Source: Dryocola sp031988645 (GTDB lineage: Bacteria; Pseudomonadota; Gammaproteobacteria; Enterobacterales; Enterobacteriaceae). From it: 64,000 nucleotides of DNA. The notes beneath the pieces are model-generated. The model searched no databases and was not told where the DNA came from. It saw only the letters and a program-made list of their open reading frames with translations. The DNA lies in assembly GCF_051307045.1 (NCBI RefSeq), contig NZ_CP150452.1, positions 2,790,001 through 2,854,000 on the forward strand, written 5' to 3'. Below, one piece after another: positions 45,982-55,574 of this stretch. Both the position numbers and the translations under genes were made by a program. Numbering within the stretch: the stretch's first letter is position 1; each line of letters starts with the position of its first letter.

Positions 45982-46746
45982 ATGGAAACCCGGCGCGACG
46001 AACGCATCAATCGCCTGATTCAGGCGTTAAAACGCAGCGATAAAATTCACCTGAAGGACGCAGCCGCCCTGCTGGGCGTGTCGGAAATGACCATCCGCCG
46101 CGATCTGAATAGCGAATCCGCGCCCGTTATGCTGCTGGGCGGCTATGTGGTGCTCGAGCCGCGCAGCTCAACCGCCAGCCACTATTTACTGAGCGACCAG
46201 AAGACCCGCCAGATTGAAGAAAAACGCCGGGCCGCGCGGCTGGCGGCGGCGACGATCCGCCCGCATCAGACGGTGTTTTTTGATTGCGGCACCACTACGC
46301 CGTACATCATTGAAGCGCTGGATGACGAGCTGACGTTCACCGGCGTTTGCTATTCCCTGAATACCTTTCTCGCCCTGCAGGACAAACCCAACTGCCGCGT
46401 TATTTTAAGCGGCGGCGAATTTCACGCCAGCAATGCGATTTTCAAGCCGATTAACTTTCAGGAATGTTTGCGCAATCTGTGCCCGGATATCGCCTTTTTC
46501 TCGGCGGCGGGCCTGCACACGCGTCACGGCGCGACCTGTTTTAACCTTGATGAGCTGCCGGTAAAACACTGGGCGCTTTCAATGTCGCAGCTGTGCGTGC
46601 TGGTGGTGGATAGCAGTAAGTTCGGCAAGGTGCGGCCGGCCTGCATGGGGCCGCTGTCGTCGTTTCACAGCATTATCAGCAATGAAAAACCCGCCGCGGA
46701 GTTTGTGGATTACGCCGCGGCGCAGAACGTCAAGCTGATTTGGTAA
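45982..46746 (+). CDS. deoR: Deoxyribonucleoside regulator DeoR
   Basis: DeoR represses the deo operon, nupG and tsx; deoxyribose 5-phosphate is the inducer. It has 254 residues: N-terminal winged HTH (LLGVSEMTIRRDL near residues 33-45) and a C-terminal sugar-phosphate sensor domain (VFFDCGTTTPYIIEAL). Its stop directly adjoins the stop of the convergent dacC, as expected from E. coli order. Confidence 0.95.
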   Translation: METRRDERINRLIQALKRSDKIHLKDAAALLGVSEMTIRRDLNSESAPVMLLGGYVVLEPRSSTASHYLLSDQKTRQIEEKRRAARLAAATIRPHQTVFFDCGTTTPYIIEALDDELTFTGVCYSLNTFLALQDKPNCRVILSGGEFHASNAIFKPINFQECLRNLCPDIAFFSAAGLHTRHGATCFNLDELPVKHWALSMSQLCVLVVDSSKFGKVRPACMGPLSSFHSIISNEKPAAEFVDYAAAQNVKLIW

Positions 46747-47955
46747 TCAGGAGAACCAGCTGCCGAACCAGCTGTGGAATTTCATCAGCACGAAGTCCCA
46801 CATCCGGCTGAAGAAGCCGCCCTCTTCCACGGCCTCCATCACCATCAGCGGACGCTGTTCGATGGATTTGCCGTTGAGCTGGAAGTCGATGTTGCCCACC
46901 ACCTGGCCTTTTTTCAGCGGAGCGGTGAGCTGCGGCTCGTTCAGCGTGAAGCTTGCCTTCAGGTTTTTCAGCTGGCCGCGCGGGATAGTGACCGAGCCAC
47001 CTTCGCCGGCGCCAAGTTTCACCTCGTTACTGTCCCCGAACCATACGCGCTGCGTCACGAAAGTGGCGTCCGGCTTGATTGGCGTTACGGTTTCATAGAA
47101 GCGAAAACCCCAGGTCAGCAGCTTTTCGCTTTCGTTAAAGCGAATGCGGTCGGTTTTGGTGCCGAGAACCACGGAAATCAGGCGCATATCGCCCTGGGTG
47201 GCGGAGGCGACCAGGTTATAGCCCGCCCCGGCCGTCGTGCCGGTTTTCATGCCGTCTACGTTAAGGTTTGAGCTCCACAGCAGGCGGTTGCGGTTTGGCT
47301 GCTTGATTTTGTTGAAGGTGAACTCTTTTTCTTTGTGAATGGCGTACTCTTCCGGCACATCGTGAATCAGCGCCCTGCCGAGCAGCGCCATATCGCGCGC
47401 GGTGCTGAACTGCCCCGGCGCGTCCAGGCCGTGTACCGTTTTAAAGGTGGTGCTGGTGAGGTTGAGTTTTTGCGCGTAGTTGTTCATCAGGCTAACAAAG
47501 GAGTCCTGGCTGCCGGCCACGTAATCGGCGATGGCGATGCTGGCGTCGTTGCCCGACTGGATAATCACCCCTTTGTTCAGGTCCTCCACCGAAACTAAAT
47601 CTCCAGGCTTGAGGAACATCAGCGAGGAGCCACGCAGCACCGGGTTGCCGGTTGCCCATGCATCCTTGCCGATGGTGACCATATCGGTAAGGTGGATTTT
47701 TTCCGCTTTCAGCGCCTGCCCGACCACGTAGCTGGTCATTAATTTGGTCAGGCTTGCCGGATCGAGCTTTTCGTCGGCGTTGCCTTCCGCCAGCACTTTG
47801 CCGCTGGCGTAATCCATTAAAATCCAGGCTCTGGCGTCAATCTGCGGCGCGTTTGCCGTTGTTTGTTCAGCCGCGACAGCCGGAGCCGCCAGCAGCAGAA
47901 GGGTCGAACCTGCAAGCAGGGCCCGTAACGACGCAGGGATTAGCAAACTCTTCAT
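46747..47955 (-). CDS. dacC: D-alanyl-D-alanine carboxypeptidase DacC (PBP6)
   Basis: DacC trims the terminal D-Ala from peptidoglycan pentapeptides in the periplasm. It has 402 residues with a cleaved signal (ending PAVAAEQ). Penicillin-binding motifs are SLTKLM (SxxK), SGND (SxN) and KTGTT (KTG); a PBP5_C beta domain and the C-terminal amphipathic membrane anchor (MKFHSWFGSWFS) follow. The start at 47955 was chosen over an upstream Met because it gives a normal signal peptide. Confidence 0.96.
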   Translation of the reverse strand: MKSLLIPASLRALLAGSTLLLLAAPAVAAEQTTANAPQIDARAWILMDYASGKVLAEGNADEKLDPASLTKLMTSYVVGQALKAEKIHLTDMVTIGKDAWATGNPVLRGSSLMFLKPGDLVSVEDLNKGVIIQSGNDASIAIADYVAGSQDSFVSLMNNYAQKLNLTSTTFKTVHGLDAPGQFSTARDMALLGRALIHDVPEEYAIHKEKEFTFNKIKQPNRNRLLWSSNLNVDGMKTGTTAGAGYNLVASATQGDMRLISVVLGTKTDRIRFNESEKLLTWGFRFYETVTPIKPDATFVTQRVWFGDSNEVKLGAGEGGSVTIPRGQLKNLKASFTLNEPQLTAPLKKGQVVGNIDFQLNGKSIEQRPLMVMEAVEEGGFFSRMWDFVLMKFHSWFGSWFS

Positions 47956-48204
47956 AAAACCACCCGAGTATCCATTCAAAAAAGTCACGACGCGCGCCGT
48001 CACTTCGCATTTCAAGTTGTAAGTAAGCTAGCGTGCGAATTCACTTAAAGAAATATAGTGTTGGTAAAGTTTGTTAAGTTTATTCGAAATTTGCCCCGCC
48101 TGCCGCCGTCTGGCTTATTTTTTTATGGCCTGGCGGGGTAAAAGGTGTTTTCTTAAACCACCGACATACCGACCATAACGCGCACGCATCTATCAGGAGC
48201 AAAT

Positions 48205-48831
48205 ATGATAACCGTTTGGGGCAGAGAGAATTCGACCAATGTGAAGAAGGTTCTGTGGTGTCTGGAAGAGCTGGGCCAGCAGTACCTTTCCATTCCGGCC
48301 GGCGGGAAGTTTGGTAAAACGCACGATGCCGACTACCTGGCGATGAACCCCAACGCGCTGGTGCCCTGTATTCACGATGAGGCGACAAACCTGACGCTGT
48401 GGGAGTCCAATACCATAGTGCGTTACCTGGCGGCCCAATACGGCCAGGATTCGCTGTGGACCAGCGATCCCGCAACGCGCGCATACGGCGAGAAATGGAT
48501 GGACTGGGCGGCATCGACCCTGGTGATTCCGTACCGCGGCGTCTTTATGGGCCTTGTGCGCACCGCCCCGGAACAGCGCGACCAGAAGCTCATTGCGGAA
48601 AGCATTGCGCAGTGCGACGCGTTGTTTAGCATTCTGGACGCCGAACTGGCGAAGCAGACGTGGTTTGACGGCACAGAGTTTGGGCCTGCGGATATCGCGC
48701 TGGGGCCATCTGTTTATGCGCTGCTAAATCTTGACGTGAAATGGGGCGCGCACGTTCATCTGCGGCGCTGGTATCAGCAGCTGACCCAGCGCCCGGCGTT
48801 CCGCAAAGTGGTGATGATTCCGTTAAGCTGA
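48205..48831 (+). CDS. gstB: Glutathione S-transferase GstB
   Basis: GstB conjugates or transfers glutathione; the E. coli enzyme acts on bromoacetate-type compounds. It has 208 residues: a thioredoxin-like N-terminal domain (MITVWGRENSTNVKKVLW, then NPNALVPCIHD and the glutathione-binding ESNTIVRYLA) and an all-helical C-terminal domain. The ribosome site AGGAG lies 8 bp upstream. The 3' end overlaps the convergent yliI gene by 9 bp. Confidence 0.94.
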   Translation: MITVWGRENSTNVKKVLWCLEELGQQYLSIPAGGKFGKTHDADYLAMNPNALVPCIHDEATNLTLWESNTIVRYLAAQYGQDSLWTSDPATRAYGEKWMDWAASTLVIPYRGVFMGLVRTAPEQRDQKLIAESIAQCDALFSILDAELAKQTWFDGTEFGPADIALGPSVYALLNLDVKWGAHVHLRRWYQQLTQRPAFRKVVMIPLS

Positions 48832-49941
48832 CGGGCTGAGCTTCAGCAACTGCCCGTCAGACTCGTCGGTCAGGACGTAAACATAACCGTCCGGGCCGAC
48901 GCGCACGTCACGAATGCGCTGTTTACGATCGCCCAGTAAACGCTGCTGGCCGGTCACCTTGTCGCCGCTGAGGGTCAGCTCAATCAGGTTTTTCTCCTTG
49001 AGCGCGCCGATAAACAGCTTCCCCTTCCACTGCGGGAATTTATCCGCGCTGTAGAACGCCATGCCGCTCACCGCCGGAGAAACCTTCCAGTAATAGTTCG
49101 GCTGCTCGGTGCCGGCGACGATTTCGCCTTTCGCTTCCGGAATCGGCAGCCCGCTGTAGTTAATCCCCCAGGTCGCAAGAGGCCAGCCGTAGTTTTTGCC
49201 CGCCTGCACGATATTAATTTCGTCGCCGCCGCGCGGGCCGTGCTCGTTCAGCCACAGCGCGCCGCCGGCAGGATTGATTGCCAGCCCCTGCGGATTACGG
49301 TGTCCGTAAGACCAGATTTCAGGTCGCGCGCCCTGCCTGCCGGCAAACGGATTATCCGTGGGAACCGTGCCGTCTTCGTTAAGACGCACCACTTTTCCCT
49401 GCAGCTTGTCGAGATCCTGCGCCGTAGGCCGCTGGTTATTCTCCCCGAGCGCTATAAACAGATGTCCTTTTCCGTCAAACACCATGCGCCCGCCAAAGTG
49501 GTTGCCGGTGGAGAGCTTTGGCTGCTGGCGAAAGACGACTTTAAAATTCTCCAGGCGTTCGAAATTGCTGCTCAGCGTACCGTAGCCCACGGCGGTCCCC
49601 GCTTTGTCATTATCCCCGGCTTCGGCATAGCTGAGCCATACCCTGCGGCTGCTGGCGAAATCCGGCGCCAGCACCACGTCGAACAGCCCGCCCTGGCCAT
49701 GCGCCCAAACCTCCGGCACGCCGACGATGGGATCGCCAGGCCCGGCGTCCGGCTGCCAGCGGCGCAGCTGTCCATCGCGCAGGGTAATCAGCATGCCTTT
49801 ATTGTCCGGCAAAAACGCCAGCGACCAGGGGTGATCGAGTTTGCTTTGCAGCACCTCGACTTTCACCTCAGCGGCCTGAACCACGGCCGCAGAGAAGGTT
49901 AAGGCGGCGATAATAAGTAAGCGGGATAAAGGCCTGGACAT
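48823..49941 (-). CDS. yliI: PQQ-dependent aldose sugar dehydrogenase YliI
   Basis: YliI is a periplasmic soluble quinoprotein that oxidises aldose sugars when PQQ is present. It has 372 residues with a signal peptide (ending AVVQAAE) and a six-bladed propeller fold of the GdhB type; marks include LDHPWSLAFLPD, GHRNPQGLAINP and NEHGPRGGDEIN. Enteric bacteria of this type generally lack PQQ synthesis and use PQQ from outside. Convergent with gstB. Confidence 0.93.
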   Translation of the reverse strand: MSRPLSRLLIIAALTFSAAVVQAAEVKVEVLQSKLDHPWSLAFLPDNKGMLITLRDGQLRRWQPDAGPGDPIVGVPEVWAHGQGGLFDVVLAPDFASSRRVWLSYAEAGDNDKAGTAVGYGTLSSNFERLENFKVVFRQQPKLSTGNHFGGRMVFDGKGHLFIALGENNQRPTAQDLDKLQGKVVRLNEDGTVPTDNPFAGRQGARPEIWSYGHRNPQGLAINPAGGALWLNEHGPRGGDEINIVQAGKNYGWPLATWGINYSGLPIPEAKGEIVAGTEQPNYYWKVSPAVSGMAFYSADKFPQWKGKLFIGALKEKNLIELTLSGDKVTGQQRLLGDRKQRIRDVRVGPDGYVYVLTDESDGQLLKLSPSA

Positions 49942-50049
49942 AAGCGTCTCCTTTTTCTGTTTACAGAATAAGGGTAGCCGCCTGATTTCGCCGGCAAGGG
50001 ATTTTTACACAATATTAAAATGCGGTTGGGGGAGCGGCCTCCCCCGTGG

Positions 50050-50433
50050 TCATGCTTCGATAGCCTGCTGGCAGACAAGCAGCCCGTTGAGGCTGTGCGC
50101 AAGCTGATCGAGACAGCTTTCCAGCCTGTCGGCGTCGACGGCGATATAGTGCGGGCAGTCATGCCGTCCGGTCATCAGACAGACGGCGGCGGAAGAAACC
50201 GCCGCGATGCCCCGATCGAAGGAGGTGATTTCCTGCGGCATAAGCGCCGCCTGCACCTCAGGCAATTTCTCGCGATACTCGTTACAAAGTTCAAACAGAT
50301 TATCGCGCAGTTGTTCATTCTCGACGATCGTCATATAGCCTTTCGCCCGGCGCAGCGTGAGATAAGCAGAAAGGTCGATTTTCGCGACGATCAGCTTTTG
50401 CAGAAGATCGCGCCTGAACGTACTCCTGGACAT
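50050..50433 (-). CDS. bssR: Biofilm regulator BssR
   Basis: BssR (YliH) affects biofilm formation and indole/AI-2 related expression in E. coli; its molecular action is not known. It has 127 residues, the same length as E. coli, with conserved LRRAKGYM, ATAAVCLMTG-like AAVCLMTGRHDCPHYIAVDA and a helical character. It lies upstream of yliI in the same orientation with 108 bp between. Confidence 0.86.
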   Translation of the reverse strand: MSRSTFRRDLLQKLIVAKIDLSAYLTLRRAKGYMTIVENEQLRDNLFELCNEYREKLPEVQAALMPQEITSFDRGIAAVSSAAVCLMTGRHDCPHYIAVDADRLESCLDQLAHSLNGLLVCQQAIEA

Positions 50434-50572
50434 GCGTTTATCCTCCCTATGCAGTGAACCATTACGCCCATCAATAGTATGGTCAATTTTTAGCCGGGCA
50501 AGACGTTATTGCAGCTGATTTTGATCCGCCGCAACAATCTTTACATTGCGCAAACGCAAGCGCGGATCGCAG

Positions 50573-51784
50573 TCAGAGAGAAGAGGTTTTGCCGCAGGCG
50601 GAGGCCGTATTTTGCTCGCGCCACAGCTGGCGCAGCACGCTGTGCCCGAGATTATTTTGCCAGGTGAAGCTGTTTTGCAACACCACTACGGCGAAGTGAT
50701 GCTGCCTGTCGATACCGATATAGCTGGAGTAGCCGCCGATATAGCCCACCTGATAGGTGATGGTCTGCTCGCCGTAGGTGTCGCTTACCCAGGCGATATT
50801 TGCCGCCTCTTTATCGCGCGGGTAATAAACCTGCATGGCGTCGCGCATGGCACGGTCGAGCTGGTCGTTTCCCGTGCTGTCCAGATGCGCGGCGGCAAAC
50901 GTCAGCAGATCGGCGGTGTCGGCGTACAGCCCGCCTGCGCCCAGCATGTTGCCGGTAAACTGCCAGTCCGGCACCACCTGCCCGGCCGGGACAAACTTCG
51001 GCTGGCTGCCGGCGTGGCCGATCGCCCGCAGCGGGTAAGCCTTCAGCTTCTGCGGCGTAAAGCTTGCGTTGCGAATGCCCAGCGGCGCAAACAGCAAGGA
51101 CTCCACCAGCTGGTCCGCCCGCTGCCCGGTCTGGTATTTAAGCACATAGTCCAGCAACGCGTAGCCGAGGTTTGAATAGCGCGGCTCATGGCCGGCCGGC
51201 TTTACGAAGTGCGCAAGATCGTTAACGACCTCGTCGCTGTCGAGATGGGCGTAAAAGTTTTCACCGTTGCCCAGGTAGCGGACAAACGCGGCCAGCATCG
51301 GCAAATCCATATTCTGCCGCGGCAGGCCGGACGTATGGGTAACAAGCTGCAGCAGCGTAATCTTCTTCGCGTCATCGCTTAGGGCGACCGAAGGCGGCAG
51401 CAGCGTTGCCAGGGTATCTGACCAGCGCAGGCGGCCCTGCGCCACCAGCACCGCCGTGGCTTCCGCCGTCATTCCCTTGCTCAGCGATCCCACCGCAAAC
51501 AGCGTATTTTCATTCACCGGATTGCGATGCTCGCGGTCCGTCACGCCATAGCGCCAGTAGTGGCGCTGGTTGCGGGCGTCGATAATGCCCACCACCATGC
51601 CGGGCGAATGCTGCTCAACCATCAGCGGCAGCCACTGATTAATAGCGCGCGGCTGGGGATCCCCGCAGGCGCGCTGCGCCCGCTGCGGCACTTCCGCGAC
51701 GGGGGCGACGTTCGAAAGCGTGCCGCAGCCCGCAAGCAGGCCGGCGAGCATCGCCGTCAGCAGGAAATTAGTTTGCCGCGACAC
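50573..51784 (-). CDS. Serine hydrolase lipoprotein of the class C beta-lactamase fold
   Basis: A 403-residue lipoprotein (lipobox LLAGC, Cys at residue 20) with a beta-lactamase-related domain: SxxK motif in VGSLSKGM, and YxN in RYSNLGYALLDYV; the third motif is probably the GYIGGYSSYIG region instead of KTG. Such proteins are often D-amino acid peptidases or esterases rather than true beta-lactamases. It has no counterpart at this spot in E. coli, where bssR and rimO are neighbours apart from yliE and yliF. It overlaps the small lipoprotein gene by 17 bp, suggesting one operon. Confidence 0.85.
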   Translation of the reverse strand: MSRQTNFLLTAMLAGLLAGCGTLSNVAPVAEVPQRAQRACGDPQPRAINQWLPLMVEQHSPGMVVGIIDARNQRHYWRYGVTDREHRNPVNENTLFAVGSLSKGMTAEATAVLVAQGRLRWSDTLATLLPPSVALSDDAKKITLLQLVTHTSGLPRQNMDLPMLAAFVRYLGNGENFYAHLDSDEVVNDLAHFVKPAGHEPRYSNLGYALLDYVLKYQTGQRADQLVESLLFAPLGIRNASFTPQKLKAYPLRAIGHAGSQPKFVPAGQVVPDWQFTGNMLGAGGLYADTADLLTFAAAHLDSTGNDQLDRAMRDAMQVYYPRDKEAANIAWVSDTYGEQTITYQVGYIGGYSSYIGIDRQHHFAVVVLQNSFTWQNNLGHSVLRQLWREQNTASACGKTSSL

Positions 51785-52073
51785 AAGGTTTCGAGCTCAG
51801 CTCCACCACCAGCGTACGATTGTTGCCCTCTTTTTTCACCGCAAACTGGCTGCTGTGATAGCGGTACAGCGCCTGGCCGCCGCTCATATTCTGGTAGGAG
51901 TAGCGCCTGCCGTTATACCAGGCATAGTCGCCGTCCAGCGCCAGCTTTTCACCGCCGCAGACAAATTTCTGCGCGGTGTCCGGCGGCGTATTAAGCGGCG
52001 TCGGGATGGCATTACAGGCGGACAGCAGCAGCATGGCCGCAACCATGCCGGTTAAAGCGAGAATCTTGCGCAT
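51768..52073 (-). CDS. Small lipoprotein, 101 residues, possible lysozyme-inhibitor-like
   Basis: The start at 52073 gives a good lipoprotein signal with lipobox LLSAC; a longer reading lacks sense. The mature part has a small beta-rich sequence with paired cysteines (KFVCGGEKLALDGDYAWY ... SSKPC), recalling the MliC/PliC lysozyme-inhibitor fold by size, Cys spacing and the FVCGG start. That similarity is tentative. Its position upstream of, and overlapping with, a cell-wall-type serine hydrolase would fit an envelope role. Confidence 0.7.
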   Translation of the reverse strand: MRKILALTGMVAAMLLLSACNAIPTPLNTPPDTAQKFVCGGEKLALDGDYAWYNGRRYSYQNMSGGQALYRYHSSQFAVKKEGNNRTLVVELSSKPCVAAN

Positions 52074-52283
52074 TAAGGGATCCTTGTGGATGAGGTCATT
52101 ATCGTTGGATGAAACGGCAGTGATAATAAAGCCTACCGCTGCGGCAAGCAAAATAAGAGATGTCGCAAAGCGCGGGAAAAGGCCGAAAATCCGGCGGCGA
52201 TAACAACTGGTAGTGGGTTGCCCAAAACCCGTGTAAAATCGCCCGGTTTTTTATTTCCCTGTTTACTTTGTGAGCGTACACCC

Positions 52284-53597
52284 ATGCATCAACCCCGTAT
52301 TGGCTTTGTTTCTCTCGGCTGCCCAAAAAACCTCGTCGATTCAGAACGAATTCTCACCGAGCTGCGCACCGAAGGCTACGACGTCGTGCCCAGCTATGAC
52401 GATGCCGATATGGTTATCGTGAACACCTGCGGTTTTATTGACAGCGCGGTACAAGAATCGCTGGAAGCGATCGGCGAAGCGCTCAATGAAAATGGCAAAG
52501 TGATTGTCACCGGCTGCCTCGGCGCCAAAGAAGATCAGATTCGCGAAGTGCATCCGAAGGTGCTGGAAATCACCGGACCCCACAGCTACGAGCAGGTTTT
52601 ACAGCACGTTCACCACTACGTGCCGAAGCCTAAGCACAACCCGTTCCTGAGCCTGGTGCCGGAACAGGGCGTGAAGCTGACCCCGCGTCATTACGCCTAC
52701 CTGAAAATTTCCGAAGGCTGCAACCACCGCTGCACCTTCTGCATCATCCCTTCGATGCGCGGCGATCTCGACAGCCGCCCGGTGGGCGACGTGCTGGCCG
52801 AAGCTAAACGCCTGGTGGACGCGGGCGTTAAAGAGCTGCTGGTTATCTCGCAGGACACCTCCGCGTACGGCGTGGACGTTAAGCATCGCACCGGTTTTTA
52901 CAACGGCGAACCGGTCAAAACCAGCATGGTCAGCCTGTGCGAGCAGCTTTCTAAGCTCGGCGTGTGGACGCGTCTGCACTACGTTTACCCTTACCCGCAC
53001 GTTGACGACGTCATTCCGCTAATGGCCGAAGGCAAGATCCTGCCGTATCTGGATATTCCTCTGCAGCACGCCAGCCCGCGCATTCTCAAGCTGATGAAGC
53101 GCCCGGGCAGCGCGGATCGCCAGCTGCAGCGCATCAAGCAGTGGCGCGAGATTTGCCCGGATTTAACCCTGCGCTCCACCTTTATCGTCGGCTTCCCTGG
53201 CGAAACCGAAGAAGACTTCCAGATGCTGCTCGACTTCCTGAAGGAAGCGCGTCTCGATCGCGTAGGCTGCTTCAAATACAGCCCGGTTGAAGGCGCCACG
53301 GCTAACGAACTGGCGGATCAGGTGCCCGAAGAGGTGAAAGAAGAACGCTGGAACCGCTTCATGCAGCTGCAGCAGCAGATTTCCGCCGAGCGCCTGCAGG
53401 AGAAAGTCGGCCGCGAAATTCTGGTTATCGTCGACGAGGTGGACGCGGAAGGCGCTATCGGCCGCAGCATGGCGGATGCGCCGGAAATCGACGGCGCGGT
53501 TTATCTGAATGGCGAAACTAAGCTGAAGCCGGGCGACGTGGTGCGCGTTAAAGTTGAAAACGCGGATGAATACGATCTCTGGGGTGCGGTGGTTTAA
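52284..53597 (+). CDS. rimO: Ribosomal protein S12 methylthiotransferase RimO
   Basis: RimO adds a methylthio group to Asp88 of ribosomal protein S12. It is a radical SAM enzyme of 437 residues: an N-terminal UPF0004 domain with three cluster cysteines (SLGCPKN, NTCGF, TGCLG), the radical SAM motif CNHRCTFC near residue 148, and a C-terminal TRAM domain. An in-frame upstream Met exists at 52218, but 52284 (MHQPRIGFVSLGCPKN) matches the family. A palindrome with a T run lies after the stop. Confidence 0.96.
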   Translation: MHQPRIGFVSLGCPKNLVDSERILTELRTEGYDVVPSYDDADMVIVNTCGFIDSAVQESLEAIGEALNENGKVIVTGCLGAKEDQIREVHPKVLEITGPHSYEQVLQHVHHYVPKPKHNPFLSLVPEQGVKLTPRHYAYLKISEGCNHRCTFCIIPSMRGDLDSRPVGDVLAEAKRLVDAGVKELLVISQDTSAYGVDVKHRTGFYNGEPVKTSMVSLCEQLSKLGVWTRLHYVYPYPHVDDVIPLMAEGKILPYLDIPLQHASPRILKLMKRPGSADRQLQRIKQWREICPDLTLRSTFIVGFPGETEEDFQMLLDFLKEARLDRVGCFKYSPVEGATANELADQVPEEVKEERWNRFMQLQQQISAERLQEKVGREILVIVDEVDAEGAIGRSMADAPEIDGAVYLNGETKLKPGDVVRVKVENADEYDLWGAVV

Positions 53598-53654
53598 CTG
53601 ACTTTGTGGCGGGCGGCGCTCATGCTTGCCCGCCCTGCCGAAACGTATCCGTAG

Positions 53655-53687
53655 GGTGGATAAGCGCGAGCGCTATCCACCTTTTTT
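53655..53687. repeat. Dispersed palindromic element, copy 2, likely terminator of rimO
   Basis: GGTGGATA (53655) pairs with TATCCACC (53674-53681), followed by six T residues on the plus strand. It is a copy of the element at 39734 and 55575 and probably ends rimO transcription; convergent gsiD stops 12 bp beyond the stem. Confidence 0.7.
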
Positions 53688-53692
53688 CACAA

Positions 53693-54604
53693 TCACCCCT
53701 TTATCTTCGGATCCAGCGCGTCCCGCAAACCATCCCCCAGCAGGTTAAACGCCAGCACCGTTAAGAAGATCGCAAGGCTTGGGAAGATAGCCACGTGCGG
53801 GGCCATCACCATATCCGCCCTTGCCTCATTGAGCATCGCCCCCCACTCAGGCGTTGGCGGCTGCGCGCCCAGCCCCAGAAACGACAGGCTCGCCGCCGAA
53901 ATAATCGAGGTGCCGATACGCATGGTGAAATAGACCACGATAGACGATACCGTACCGGGTAAAATATGGCGAAAAATTATCGTCCAGTCCGAGGCGCCAA
54001 TGCTGCGCGCCGACTCGATAAAGGTCTGGTGTTTTAATACCAGGGTGTTGCCGCGCACCAGCCGAGCGAACGCCGGGATGCTGAAAATCGCCACGGCGAT
54101 AATCACGTTCGCCATCCCGCTGCCCATCACCGCCACCACGGCGATAGCCAGCAGAATGCCCGGGAAGGCAAACAGCACGTCGCAGATGCGCATGATGATG
54201 CGATCCCACCAGCCTTCGTAATAACCCGCCAGCAGGCCAAAAAAGGTGCCGATAAGCGCGCCGATAAGCACCGAGAACACGCCCGCCGCTAATGAAATCT
54301 GCGCGCCCACCAGCACGCGGCTGAAGATGTCCCGCCCCAGCGAGTCCACGCCGAACCAGTGCAGCATGGAGGGGCCGTCGTTTAGCCTGTCGTAGTCGAA
54401 GTAGTTTTCCGCATCAAAGGGGGCAATCCAGGGAGCGATAAGCGCTACCGTTATCAGCAGCAGCACAAAAGCCCCGGCGATCAGCGCGACGGGCTGTTTG
54501 CGCAACCGCCGCCGGAATTCGCGCCACGGCGTGCGCACGGCTTCGGGCCGCACAATCGGCATCTCGTTAAGTATCGCCTGACGTCGCCAGTTAAAAAGTC
54601 GCAT
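53693..54604 (-). CDS. gsiD: Glutathione ABC importer permease GsiD
   Basis: One of two permeases of the GsiABCD importer, which brings glutathione into the cytoplasm. It has 303 residues with six helices and the OppC-type N-terminal extension; the EAA loop region (ESARSIGASDWTIIFRHILPG) contacts the ATPase. Last gene of iaaA-gsiABCD; 2 bp from gsiC. The E. coli neighbours yliE and yliF are absent downstream. Confidence 0.95.
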   Translation of the reverse strand: MRLFNWRRQAILNEMPIVRPEAVRTPWREFRRRLRKQPVALIAGAFVLLLITVALIAPWIAPFDAENYFDYDRLNDGPSMLHWFGVDSLGRDIFSRVLVGAQISLAAGVFSVLIGALIGTFFGLLAGYYEGWWDRIIMRICDVLFAFPGILLAIAVVAVMGSGMANVIIAVAIFSIPAFARLVRGNTLVLKHQTFIESARSIGASDWTIIFRHILPGTVSSIVVYFTMRIGTSIISAASLSFLGLGAQPPTPEWGAMLNEARADMVMAPHVAIFPSLAIFLTVLAFNLLGDGLRDALDPKIKG

Positions 54605-54606
54605 CC

Positions 54607-55527
54607 TTACCTGTACCTGATTGCCGGGTTAATGGCCGCATAAAGCAGATCCACCACCAGATTGATAACAATAAATTCCAGCGAGAAAAGCAGCACCTCC
54701 GCCTGAATCACCGGATAATCCCGCATTTCGACCGAATCCACCAGCAGGCGGCCCAGCCCCGGCCAGTTAAAGACTTTTTCCACCACAATCGAGCCGCCGA
54801 GCAGGAAGCCGAACTGCAGGCCCATCATGGTGACGACCGGTATCATCGCGTTGCGCAGGCCGTGTTTTATCACTATCAGCGTTTCGCTCACCCCTTTAGC
54901 CCGGGCCGTGCGCATGTAGTCTTCCTGCAGCACGTCGACAAAAGAGGCGCGGGTAAAGCGGGCCATTACGGCCGCCACCGCGGCGCCCAGCGTAATGGAC
55001 GGTAAAACGTAGTGCTGCCAGCTATCGGCCCCGACGGTGGGCAGCCAGCCCAGCTCGACGGAAAATACCTGCATCAGCAGCATGCCCAGCGCGAAGGCCG
55101 GGAAGGAAATGCCCGACACGGCGATCGTCATGCTGATCCGGTCCGGCCAGCGGTTGCGCCACACGGCGGAGACGATGCCGGTAAACAAACCAAAGATGAC
55201 CGCCCAGACCATGCTGGTGACGGTAAGCCACAGCGTCGGCATAAAGCGGCTGGCGATCTCTTCGGTCACCGGACGGCGCGACACCATCGATATCCCAAAG
55301 TCGCCCCGCAGGATATTGACAATAAAATGCCAGAACTGCTGCCACAGCGGTAAATCCAGCCCCAGCTGCTTGCGCACCATCTCAATGACCTGGGCATCCG
55401 CTTCCGGCCCGGCGATAAGACGCGCAGGATCGCCCGGCAGCATATGCACGAACAAAAACACCAGCACCGCGACGATAAGCAGCGTTGGAATGAGGCCCAG
55501 CAGGCGCTTGAGGAAATAGTTAAACAA
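54607..55527 (-). CDS. gsiC: Glutathione ABC importer permease GsiC
   Basis: The OppB-type partner permease of GsiD, with 306 residues and six helices. The family start MFNYFLKRLLGLIPTLLIVAV and the EAA loop YMRTARAKGVSETLIVIKHG are present. A 95-bp gap with a strong palindrome separates it from gsiB upstream, which may lower permease expression relative to the binding protein. Confidence 0.95.
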   Translation of the reverse strand: MFNYFLKRLLGLIPTLLIVAVLVFLFVHMLPGDPARLIAGPEADAQVIEMVRKQLGLDLPLWQQFWHFIVNILRGDFGISMVSRRPVTEEIASRFMPTLWLTVTSMVWAVIFGLFTGIVSAVWRNRWPDRISMTIAVSGISFPAFALGMLLMQVFSVELGWLPTVGADSWQHYVLPSITLGAAVAAVMARFTRASFVDVLQEDYMRTARAKGVSETLIVIKHGLRNAMIPVVTMMGLQFGFLLGGSIVVEKVFNWPGLGRLLVDSVEMRDYPVIQAEVLLFSLEFIVINLVVDLLYAAINPAIRYR

Positions 55528-55574
55528 AGTTACCTCGTTAACTTAAGGCGGACAGGCGCCGCCCGCCGTTTTTT

